A stretch of 64,000 bases of DNA from Amphiura filiformis (Eukaryota > Echinodermata > Ophiuroidea > Amphilepidida > Amphiuridae), in assembly GCF_039555335.1 (NCBI RefSeq), contig NC_092647.1:13871594-13935593 (forward strand). The letters run 5' to 3'. A program made the translations under genes and the position numbers. Under the pieces are notes generated by a model that searched no databases, was not told the DNA's origin, and saw only the letters and a list, made by a program, of their open reading frames with translations. Positions 55,701 to 64,000 of the stretch are shown in pieces (within the stretch, counting starts at the first letter, position 1; each line of letters begins with the position of its first letter).

Positions 55701-57213
55701 CATTTCATAAATCTAGTAAAGATAAAGCTTCATGTTTAGTGAAAATGAATACCAAAGCTGGATATTATACAATCGTGATGCATTCCTTCTTGTTATGGAC
55801 GACAAGTATTAACTTTGATATTATTATGGCAATATCCATTCCCTTCTCAATTGATTATGCTTTCTTTTCGAATCGAAAAATAAACCATGAGGCCTAGAGG
55901 CCATGATATAAACCTATATTCGGTATGCGGAAACCTTCCACGGTTAGGGCGGCGCTTGCACTCGCATATTCACTAAACTGCCGCCTCCTTCATTTGCCAA
56001 CCTTTATCGAGGGGCGAGTTTGAGGTTTTATAGTCATACATGTAGGCCTACCATTTTTCACCCTTATGGCAGTCAACGTCAGCGCGTTGAAGCAGCTGTT
56101 TCGCTCGCGCATCTATGTGGCGTCATAAGCGTGTGCATGTGTACACCAGCGCGCTGCAGCGCTTTGACCGAACGCTAGTAATTATTTGGCTGTGCCCAAT
56201 TAAATGCTCACTGTACTGACATCACTACCACATCAGGATGAAAAATCGCATATCGCAAACCAGCCAAATTTGTCATAGGTTTGAATGCTAGTAGGAAAAC
56301 CGTGAATATAGGGTCTCAAACTCTGAAACATCTGAGCAGAAACGTGTCCTTTTTACTGGTTTAAAGTGAGTCTGTAGCTGTCGCCATCTTTGGAATATAA
56401 TACAACATTCTCTGGCCAAACATCGGGTTAAATGTAAGTAAATAGTTAAAATCGTCTAAATTCAATAATATCAAACAGCCACGGACATTAAGTCAAGGCT
56501 ACATGAGAAGTTTGGTGTAGGTCACGCATTTCCTTGGTATAAAAAAGCCAAAAGGATGTCCAAAATTCCCTCTTTTTATCACAACGCGATTTATTACGAA
56601 ACAGCATTTTCATAGGGCCTACGCTGGTTCTGTCAATTCTAGTTTAAAATCTGTTCGTCACATGCAGTCTGATTTGGTATCTATGTTATCATCAAAGTCT
56701 TGGGAACTAATGTGGACAGTTGTTTTGTTTAAAAAACGGATACTGTTTAAAATATCAGTATTTACGCGAGCGACATTTTGAGTGTGTAAAATGCATTGAA
56801 AATTGTCGGCTAAAGAGTGCATAAATTAAAATCGCGAACAGTAATAGCAACAATAACTATCTACATTCCAAGCGGAAACGCTTTTCATAAGCATATCCCA
56901 CTTTTTTCAGCAATCGCTGAAACCTAAATATGCAATTCCAGGCGATTTGTAAAAAATAGCGTCAGCATATTTTACTATGAATTTGGGACACCGAAACAAA
57001 TGCTTGCATTGGTGCCAGACCTATTATAATGATACGATAATTAGGCCCCCAATAATGGCTTTCATTTTAACCGTTATTTATTAAACTGAGATTTTTACTT
57101 TTTGAGAAATTAATGAATTTATCGAAAAACTTTTCGGAGAACGCTACTTTAATGAACCCATGCCTTAAGCATGATTTTGTGTATTACACTGCTCCATAGA
57201 CAATGTGTTGACA

Positions 57214-57251
57214 TTTCGTTCTGGTATACCAGCACGTATACCAGAACGAAA
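57214..57251. repeat. Perfect 16-bp hairpin with 6-base loop
   Basis: TTTCGTTCTGGTATAC (57,214-57,229), loop CAGCAC, then GTATACCAGAACGAAA (57,236-57,251). There are no mismatches. No flanking element is recognised. Confidence 0.85.
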
Positions 57252-57617
57252 TTCAAATTTCACGATATCTTTGCTAAACGAATTAATCTGCAAGAATTTT
57301 TTTTTTGCACATAAACATTATGTAGCCAGAGGTTTCCAGTGATATAAAAATCTAAACTTTTTTGAGAAAAGTGGGGGATGATGCTGTGGATCACAAAATG
57401 CCCTTTTAATTGTCTATTCCAATGTTTACTAAACTTGAAAATGTGAAAGTAAATCTCGCGAAAATAAAATGTCGTTTCGATCAATTTTTAAGTTAGGCAT
57501 TATAATAATACATTTGAAAAATTATTTTCTGATATAAGCATGGTGTATGTTTTCAACATATAAAAATAAAATCTTGCTGGTAAAATAAAACGAAATAGAT
57601 AAAAAAAATAACATTAA

Positions 57618-57655
57618 TCCAATTCAATTCAATTCAATTCAATTCAATTCAATTT
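57618..57655. repeat. (AATTC)n microsatellite
   Basis: About seven perfect copies of AATTC, followed by AATTTTATTAAAAATTGAATTGG. A tail of this kind can mark a LINE 3' end, but no coding part is attached. Confidence 0.85.
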
Positions 57656-58084
57656 TATTAAAAATTGAATTGGCCGTTGAAATTAAAGAAGACCTAAGTG
57701 TAATTCAAACTTTTGAAATCTAAGAAATTGCTTAAAATGGTGAAAAAGTATCAATTTTTGGCCAAAATCACTAAAAACGTGCATTTTTTGCCTACTTATG
57801 GATTTCAGGAGGTCATAAGTCAAAAACCATGGCTCACAGAAATATATTGTGATTGACCCTTTTTGATCCAAACACCCACCTTAATAGATTTATACACTTT
57901 TAATGAATAAAGCATAAGTCATTTTTCAAACAAATTCCCCTGTGAGTTGTTTTTTGGTCAAAACTGCACAAAGTCACCAAGAAATGGCATTTACACCCCG
58001 TCAAATACATTGAATTAAGTGATGAATTTGTTCAACGATATTAAAATAATATCTATGTGGCATGTGTTCTACACACTCCATTTA

Positions 58085-58903
58085 GGGGCCGTCCATAATT
58101 TTCGCCATTTTCACTTACGTACAAAGCGTACGTAACTTTTTACCCCCCCTCCCTCCCTCGAGTTACGTACAAATAAAATGGCGAAGGATTTCCATGACTA
58201 CTAATAGCAAAATTGAGATGTTGGCTTGGGGTTGTGGTTAGAGTTTAGGTTAGGGTTATATTACGGTGTTCCAGGAGGACAGTTAGTTCTGGATTAACAT
58301 GATTAATATTTTTACAGATAAGTTGAGAAATGCTTAAAAAAACTTCCTTTTTAAACCATATATTCATGAAAACGAAAGCCATCAATAAATTAAAACATAG
58401 CTTAAAATGCAGCCTGAATCTAAACTAAATGACTAATGCACTTTAAAATCTGCTGAACATCCTATACTCTCTTTTCCACTTAGAACTCCTGGGATCAAAT
58501 CATAGGTGGAACCAAGGGACATCCCTTTGACATGTTTGGTGTATGTTCTTGCAATTAAACTATGGGTTCCAAGATAGAAAATACTTTTTTTAAAGTATTT
58601 TGGTATGAAATAAATTGAGCATAATGTAAAATAGGACCATTGCTTCTGCATAGACTCAACATTAAAGCGAAAATCATTTTTGCATGCATGTTAAAGAAAT
58701 TGTTAAAACGAATTGAAAAATTTTAGGTCAATTGGTTATGTAAAATATTGGAAAATACCATAATAATTTTCACATTCATTTTTTTATTGCTCAAACAAAT
58801 CGCCATTTTTCTTACGTACACATGCCCAGGATTTTTACCCCCTCCCTCCCTCTTACGTACGCTTTGTACGTAAGTAAAAATGGCGAAAATTATGGACGGC
58901 CCC
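58085..58903. mobile_element. Harbinger-like MITE with GGGGCCGTCCATAATT ends
   Basis: GGGGCCGTCCATAATTTTCG and its complement bound 819 bp, and TTA flanks directly (58,082-58,084 and 58,904-58,906). The subterminal CTTACGTACAAAGCGTACG and TTTACCCCC stretches are also inverted. A TTA target with a GG-start end is the PIF/Harbinger pattern; the assignment is inferred. No transposase: the interior frames are short. Confidence 0.8.
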
Positions 58904-59159
58904 TTAGTTTTAAAGATATAACCAGTTAAAAAGTGAAATTTTGGGGTAAAAATTACAAAAATTCTTAATGCTTTCGTAACCGTTGCCATGGAAAGGAATA
59001 GAACGCGCGTTATAAATTTGCCATCATGTCAGAAAAGATTCTGCAGACTCTTCTGAACAATTTGATATATGATTTGTCCATTTTATGTTGAAACATCTGT
59101 CCTATGAAACCATTAAATAGAGCGCTTTTTGCTTCATGGCCTCTATACCCTACAGAGGA

Positions 59160-59505
59160 TAGCAAATTGGAATAATCAATGCTATCTACAGTAGATATCA
59201 AATGAAACTCATCAATGCTATCTACAGTAGATATCAAATGAAACTCATCAATGCTATCTACAGTAGATATCAAATGAAACTCATAAATGCTATCTACAGT
59301 AGATATCAAATGAAACTCATCAATGCTATCTACAGTAGATATCAAATGAAACTCATCAATGCTATCTACAGTAGATATCAAATGAAACTCATCAATGATA
59401 TCTTCAGTAGATATCAAATTAAAATCATCAATGTTATGATTGTTATCTACAGTAGATATCAAATTAAACTCATAAATGTTATCTACAGTAGATAGCAAAT
59501 TGTAC
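59160..59505. repeat. 36-bp satellite, distant variant block
   Basis: About nine units of the satellite seen at 35.7 kb, but with CTATCTACAGTAGATATC in place of GATAGC and CAAATGAAACTCATCAATG in the spacer. The change homogenised across most units of this block, as satellites do. Confidence 0.88.
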
Positions 59506-59840
59506 ATACAATATTGTACGTACAATAAAAAGTCTGTATACTGCTTTAAAGCAGTATACAGACTTTTTATTGTACACATTAATAATGTATACAATATATA
59601 CGTTATTTAATCTATTGCCATTCTATTTCCAGTAATGTTTAAGTTCTAACGAATGTTTGATGACGTAAAATCGATAATATATTTCTGCTAGATATTGTAT
59701 GTAACATATTATCGATTTTTCGTCATCAAACATTCGTTAGAACTTAAACATTACTGGAAATAGAATGGCAATAGATTAAATAACGTACATATTGTACATA
59801 CAATATTGTACGTACAATAAAAAGTCTGTATACTGCTTTA
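59502..59840. mobile_element. Long palindromic element with duplicated end
   Basis: An 81-bp arm (59,600-59,680) pairs with 59,706-59,786 with one mismatch and a 25-base loop. Pairing extends outward to 59,548 and 59,840 through CAGTATACAGACTTTTTATT. The right terminal 47 bp (59,794-59,840) is repeated directly at 59,502-59,548. This makes an additional perfect 28+28 bp palindrome centred at 59,547/59,548. It is probably a MITE with a partial second copy. It abuts the satellite. Confidence 0.8.
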
Positions 59841-60216
59841 TAGTTGTACACCAAGGCTCTAACGATTACCCATTTGTTCAATGCCTTCTTTGGTGACAGC
59901 GCCATCATTAAAACCACGAATTACTATTTTACAAGCATCAAAGTGATAAAAGCTTTGTCGTTCCCTTTTGTATATCGTAAATATAAAACTGTATCATGCA
60001 AAGTTCAAATTATTTTAATATAAGCACTGCATGTAACAAAATCAATTTATCCATCGTTTGATGTATGTTAATTATTTTTAATCATAATTGTTGTTTTAAT
60101 GACGGTAGCGATGAATTGTAATTATGAATAAGTTATGGATGAGTGATCACATTCGCTAGGATAAAATTATGATAAATATTGAATGAAAGAAAGGTTTTGT
60201 AATAAGATCATTAAAA
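59841..60216. other. No recognisable gene
   Basis: AT-rich sequence without repeats or frames worth calling. Confidence 0.3.
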
Positions 60217-61175
60217 ACTCTGTCCACATGGCTGTCGTTTACAGACAACAAGTTCTAAATTTTCCATAAAAATGTCAGAATTGTGCATTTCAATGACCAT
60301 TATTTGGAATCAGCATGAGACGTGCATTGGTTCAGTGGTTTTTGAGATAGCTCTTGATATCTTAAAACTTGGACTGCAATATCCTCACTACAATAGGTCC
60401 CAAAAACAGAAATCTCCCACCCCGCATAATCGCAAATTGACACGAAAGCTTCATTCCCATTTATTTCATCCAAAACGGTCCTGTCATACACCTTCCCCAA
60501 TCAAACACATTTCTCTTGCATTTGATCATCTTCTACTCTTCCCTAGAAAAATCATTAAAATACCAAATCTACACACCATGGAATTTACCATCACGTCCAA
60601 GCTCACATTGGGCGCCCCATTCCTTTTTTAAAGGAATTTTTATTATATTGAAGCTATGGCCAGCACGCAGAACAGTAAACTCGTTTTTTGATGCCTGGGC
60701 AGGGTTTGCCTATTCCTGACTTGATCTTCAAGTGCGAGTTTGAAAAAAATAACAATAATTAAAAATACAAATATCGTATCAAAGAAGTGATTAGCTTTAT
60801 TTTTGGTAATTTTCAAAATATTTTAGTTTCACAAGTAAAAAAATACTTAAAACAAAAGTAGTTTTGAAACTTTCAACAGAAACTAATGGAGGAAAAATGT
60901 GCATTCACCATGCAAATATTTTATCTGTTAAAGCTCTGCGTGCTAGCCATGCGCTTTAACGGAAAAAGTGGAAGTTTTGAAATATTTTCTCAAAATATCA
61001 AGAGCTATCTTAAGAACTACTGAACCAATACTAGGCTTGTTTGTACTCATTTTAATGCATTTTTCATGCTGATTCCAAATATGGTCATAAAAATTTACAT
61101 TTCTGAAATATTTGAACTTTTGAAAAAAAAAAATGAAACATGTCGTCTGCAGTCGACACCCGCGTGAAGAGAGTT
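60217..61175. mobile_element. Inverted-repeat element with GGAATCAGCATGA subterminal motif
   Basis: The left arm (60,217-60,370) and the right arm (about 60,985-61,175) are diverged inverted repeats: ACTCTGTCCACATGGCTGTCG, GGAATCAGCATGA, GGTTCAGT and AGATAGCTCTTGATAT are shared. A fragment of the same family is in M2 at 10,588-10,740. The interior (60,390-60,720) is not repeated here and contains short frames of unknown meaning. Confidence 0.65.
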
Positions 61176-61718
61176 CACGATCTGTTACCATCCTCAGGCA
61201 GTAGTGACTGGCTGCTTGTCTTCTTCACACCTGCATGGTTTTGGTATTTCTAGAAGATCTTCGTAAATTTTTGGAAGATCCCCCGTTTCTGTTTAATTTG
61301 ACTTGTTGTTCCTTCTTTATGTTTTCTTCCAAAAATTTACGAAAGTCTTAATGTATAAACAACAGTTGAATTTAAATATTTAGCTACTATTTGGAGAAAA
61401 AAATAGGCAATCCAGCACCTTTAATTTCAATATGGGGGCAACTGTTTGAAAAAGGAGGAAACAAGTTTATTTTCTTGCATTAATAATCATAGTCTTGCCA
61501 CAAGTCTGGATGACAAAATAGGCATACAATACAACTGAAATTATTTTGAAACAGGTCTGCATTCACTGTATTTCTTATAGGCCCTAATTTTAGGTAATAG
61601 TGCAGCAGAATGGTGACACTATTGTGCACTTGACCAGAAAAGCACATGATTTGGCGCAGATGTAGTGATCATGTTGGTATGCTTACCAAAATTTTGGAGT
61701 AAGGGCAAACGACGTTAA
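61176..61718. other. No recognisable gene
   Basis: Contains AGAAGATCTTCGTAAATTTTTGG and, inverted, CCAAAAATTTACGAA about 70 bp apart, a weak hairpin. Otherwise nothing is seen. Confidence 0.3.
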
Positions 61719-62381
61719 GGGCTGGGGTATGAACGTTTGGACAGTATTTATTGTGGGACATTAGAGCACATCAGACATATCGAATCGCATTCTGAATATG
61801 AAGAATGTCCTTCTGATATCAAATAATTTTGATTTTTTGAAATTCGCAATTTAATACACATTTTATGGCAAATCATTAAAATTGATATTTTTGATATTTA
61901 ACAGTACTCGAAGTAAACTTTATAAATCTGATGATTTATACTTAAAGTGTATGTAGGTGGGATGAAAAGCCGACGATCAATTAAAAATTTTGACCTTTCG
62001 TATTGAAGATATGGATTTTTTTCCCCAAAACACCAAAAAAAAAAATTAGGTCTTTTTGGAAAAAAATCCATATCTTCAATATGAAAGGTCAAAATTTTCA
62101 ATTGACTGTCGGCTTTTCCTCCCAGCTACATACACTTTAAGAATATTTCATTAGATTTATATAATTTACTTCGAGGACTGTTATATATCAAAAATTTGAA
62201 AAATATCAAATTTTTATAACTTGTCATAAAATTTGTATTATATTGTGATTTTCAAAAATGAAAATTATTTGATATCAGAAAGACATGCTTCGTATTCAGA
62301 ATGCAATTCGATAGGTCTGAGGTGCTCTCATGTCGCACAAAAAATACTGTCGAAACGCAATAAACGCTCATTCTAGATCCC
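61719..62381. mobile_element. TTAA-flanked MITE, copy 2
   Basis: Same family as 492-1104: starts GGGCTGGGGTATGAACG, ends TTCTAGATCCC, with TTAA on both sides (61,715-61,718 and 62,382-62,385). It is 50 bp longer than copy 1 and keeps the complete AAATACTGTCGAAACGC segment missing from copy 1. Confidence 0.85.
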
Positions 62382-62450
62382 TTAAACTACTCCTCATGTC
62401 ATAAGGATTCGGAAAAGGTATAAAATTCAAAGGTATATATTTTGAGAGAT

Positions 62451-62658
62451 GGGAAACCCCCCTGAGAAGAGTTTGTAAAGACATTTTGGGATTTCCCCAA
62501 GTCACTGTAAACAAAGGGCGGGAAACAAAGTCAGGATTTGTTATGGATTGGGTATTCCCCTGAGAATGCAAAGTGGATATGACATCATATTGGAATTCCC
62601 CAAAGGAAGTGATGTAATGTGAAAGCTTAATGTTTATAAATTATTCTTGGGAATTCCC
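62451..62658. promoter_or_regulatory. Cluster of four NF-kB-like sites
   Basis: GGGAAACCCC (62,451), GGGATTTCCC (62,488), GGAATTCCCC (62,592) and GGGAATTCCC (62,649) all fit GGGRNNYYCC on one strand. Four such sites in 208 bp is more than expected in AT-rich sequence. Function is unproven. Confidence 0.4.
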
Positions 62659-63050
62659 ATATATATATTCCCATATGTTTGGTCCATAAACAAAATAATG
62701 TATACAAAATTCTTCACAGTGTTATTGTGTTGTTGTGGGCCAGCTAATGTGCTAACAGTTCATATGCCTTATATCATAAATATTGCAGTCAATATACTAC
62801 TATTCAGTTATATCGGAGAAGATCTAGAATACGTCAAAGTGCGTACCTCTTCCAGGAAAGGAATATATATATGCTTCTGTCTACTTACTGAAGTCTGATT
62901 TATAAAACAACATATTCTGTCAATGTAAGTGGAAACAAGGGGACAACTGCAATGCAATGCAGGCCAATTATCCATTAGAAATTGTGTGAAAGGTGAAAAT
63001 AGCACCATTTTTGGAGATAGTCAACTGTGAGAGGACTTTTATGCAGAGGA

Positions 63051-63058
63051 TATAAAAG
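63051..63058 (+). promoter_or_regulatory. Possible TATA box (TATAAAAG)
   Basis: TATAAAAG lies 400 bp after the kB-like cluster, and an ATTAAA poly(A)-like signal follows at 63,276. No long frame starts between them (the ATG at 63,116 opens only ten codons). This spacing would suit a solo LTR or a short non-coding transcript as well as a gene promoter. Confidence 0.3.
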
Positions 63059-63389
63059 TCTTCAGTGGACTTCGCTGAACGTTGATCTTCGCAGGACAAG
63101 TGAACATGGAGAATCAGGATATACATCAAGAACATTGAGAACTTTACAAGACTTTTACAATCAACAACAACAAGAAGGCTGCTGGATAAGTAACTTTGCT
63201 AAAGAGTGTACTAGTATATGTATGATTTATTTTATGTGTTTCACACAATTATTGTTAAAACATACTTTTCGTTTGATTAAAAGACTCAGATATTGTTAAC
63301 TTAATTAATCAGTGTGTTTTATTTTGCATTCGGAAGCGAATTTGGGAAAAGGGTGTTTTTGGCCTTGAGGTATTATTAACGACTCCTAA

Positions 63390-64000
63390 TAATGACAGTG
63401 TGAAGCCTTTATTACAATACTAACATTTCTAAGGCTTCTCTTTGGTATGAATTCGTTCACGTGCTTTCAAGTTACCTGACACTGAGCACCGAAAATGCTC
63501 ATGATTTACAATGTTTATCTAAATATGTTTTTTATGCAATGAAAATTAGAGATTCGATTTAATTAGATTATGTTATTGATGTTTTGTTTGTATTATGTAC
63601 TAAATATATTGTATTGTGGGCCTGTGGCCTTGAATTATATGATAATAATGAACTGAACTGAACTGAACTGAACTGACACTGTGAAGATTTTTATAACTAC
63701 CTGACTGTGCAAAGCCAGACATATGTAAAGCGTCTCTTTTGTTTCGTTCATGTCTTTTCAAGTTACTTGACTGTGCGAAGCCTTTATTACAGTATTGGCA
63801 TATGTAAGACTTCTCTTTGGTATGGATTAGTTCATGCGCTTTCAAGCGACCTAAGTGTTTGTAAACTTTGTTGCAATACTGACATTTGTAAGGCGTCTTT
63901 TTTTTTTGGATTCGTTCATGTCTTTTCATGTTATTGAACTGTATGAAGCCTTTGTTACAGTATTGACATATGTAAGGCTTCTCTTTCGTATGAATTCGTT
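63390..64000 (-). pseudogene. C2H2 array G, partial at window edge
   Basis: Minus-strand finger signatures at 63,395-63,480 and 63,673-64,000, split by the LINE fragment. The best open part (63,600-63,929) contains fingers [20 protein letters not shown] and [20 protein letters not shown], then breaks up. In the 63,700-63,740 finger the CxxC half is partly deleted. The array continues beyond 64,000, so its start and total size are unknown. The right part may belong to an intact gene with a decayed 3' tail, as A-C have. Confidence 0.65.
63485..63672 (+). mobile_element. Short LINE 3' fragment with (AACTG)n tail
   Basis: Inserted into finger sequence of array G. Direct repeats CTGACACTG flank it (63,476-63,484 and 63,673-63,681). 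The fragment ends GCCTGTGGCCTTGAATTATA then about five AACTG units, a typical CR1-type tail. No coding part remains. Confidence 0.75.

Larger units (their letters stand above)
55701..58084. other. No recognisable gene; one hairpin and one microsatellite
   Basis: Single-copy-looking sequence. A CG-richer patch at 56,070-56,170 (GCGCGTTGAAGCAGC, CCAGCGCGCTGCAGCGC) stands out, but no exon is supported. The hairpin and the microsatellite are listed separately. Confidence 0.35.

Noticed and set aside
60272-60631. 119-codon frame in the inverted-repeat element
   Set aside because: It starts in the repeat arm, shows no domain, and its composition resembles chance translation.

Overview
The window looks like metazoan nuclear DNA: AT-rich, gene-poor, dense in repeats, with splice-acceptor-preceded exons, C2H2 zinc-finger arrays, a non-LTR retrotransposon, a tRNA-derived SINE, many inverted-repeat DNA elements and satellites. 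No bacterial gene organisation is visible. The frequent motif AGGCCTA, the CR1/L2-type reverse transcriptase and the MITE spectrum suggest an invertebrate deuterostome such as an echinoderm. That is an impression from memory, not a proof, and the species cannot be named from this sequence.

The backbone is a tandemly duplicated module, called M1 to M4 here: conserved non-coding blocks, then a minus-strand C2H2 array exon, then its 5' flank. M1 runs about 340-8,500 with array A (6,009-7,522). M2 runs about 8,530-22,360 with array B (15,384-17,003). M3 runs about 22,629-33,860 with array C (26,302-27,465). M4 runs about 33,870-35,234 and is cut off before any array. Three further damaged arrays follow, E (37,960-38,790), F (39,712-41,272) and D (44,120-46,065), and a seventh, G, enters at the right edge. 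All seven lie on the minus strand and share linkers of TKEKP type, so they form one local zinc-finger family. A, B and C are the only copies with an intact first exon, from MPPR(K/R)PREW onward.

The module copies differ mainly by mobile-element insertions, and one module often keeps the empty site of an insertion in another. M1 carries a TTAA-flanked MITE, a foldback element containing two palindromic MITEs, and a GC-ended MITE. M2 carries a 2 kb foldback, a CR1/L2-like LINE fragment inside decayed fingers, and a 2.3 kb terminal-inverted-repeat element (17,097-19,400) that encodes its own one-finger acidic protein between inverted arrays of a short iterated motif. M3 carries a four-level nest of DNA elements (28,749-32,814).

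From 35.7 to 39.3 kb a 36-bp palindromic satellite fills the locus and truncates array E; a variant recurs at 59.2-59.5 kb. At 46.3-48.05 kb a SINE runs directly into 13 tandem copies of a 122-bp unit derived from its own tail. From 50 kb to 63 kb there are isolated MITEs, hairpins and long stretches with no recognisable gene.

The zinc-finger genes probably encode nuclear DNA-binding proteins. Their finger frameworks are almost invariant while the DNA-contact positions vary, and they sit in a heavily transposon-loaded locus. This fits, but does not prove, an arms-race type family. The most novel candidate is the self-contained iteron-and-zinc-finger element at 17.1-19.4 kb.
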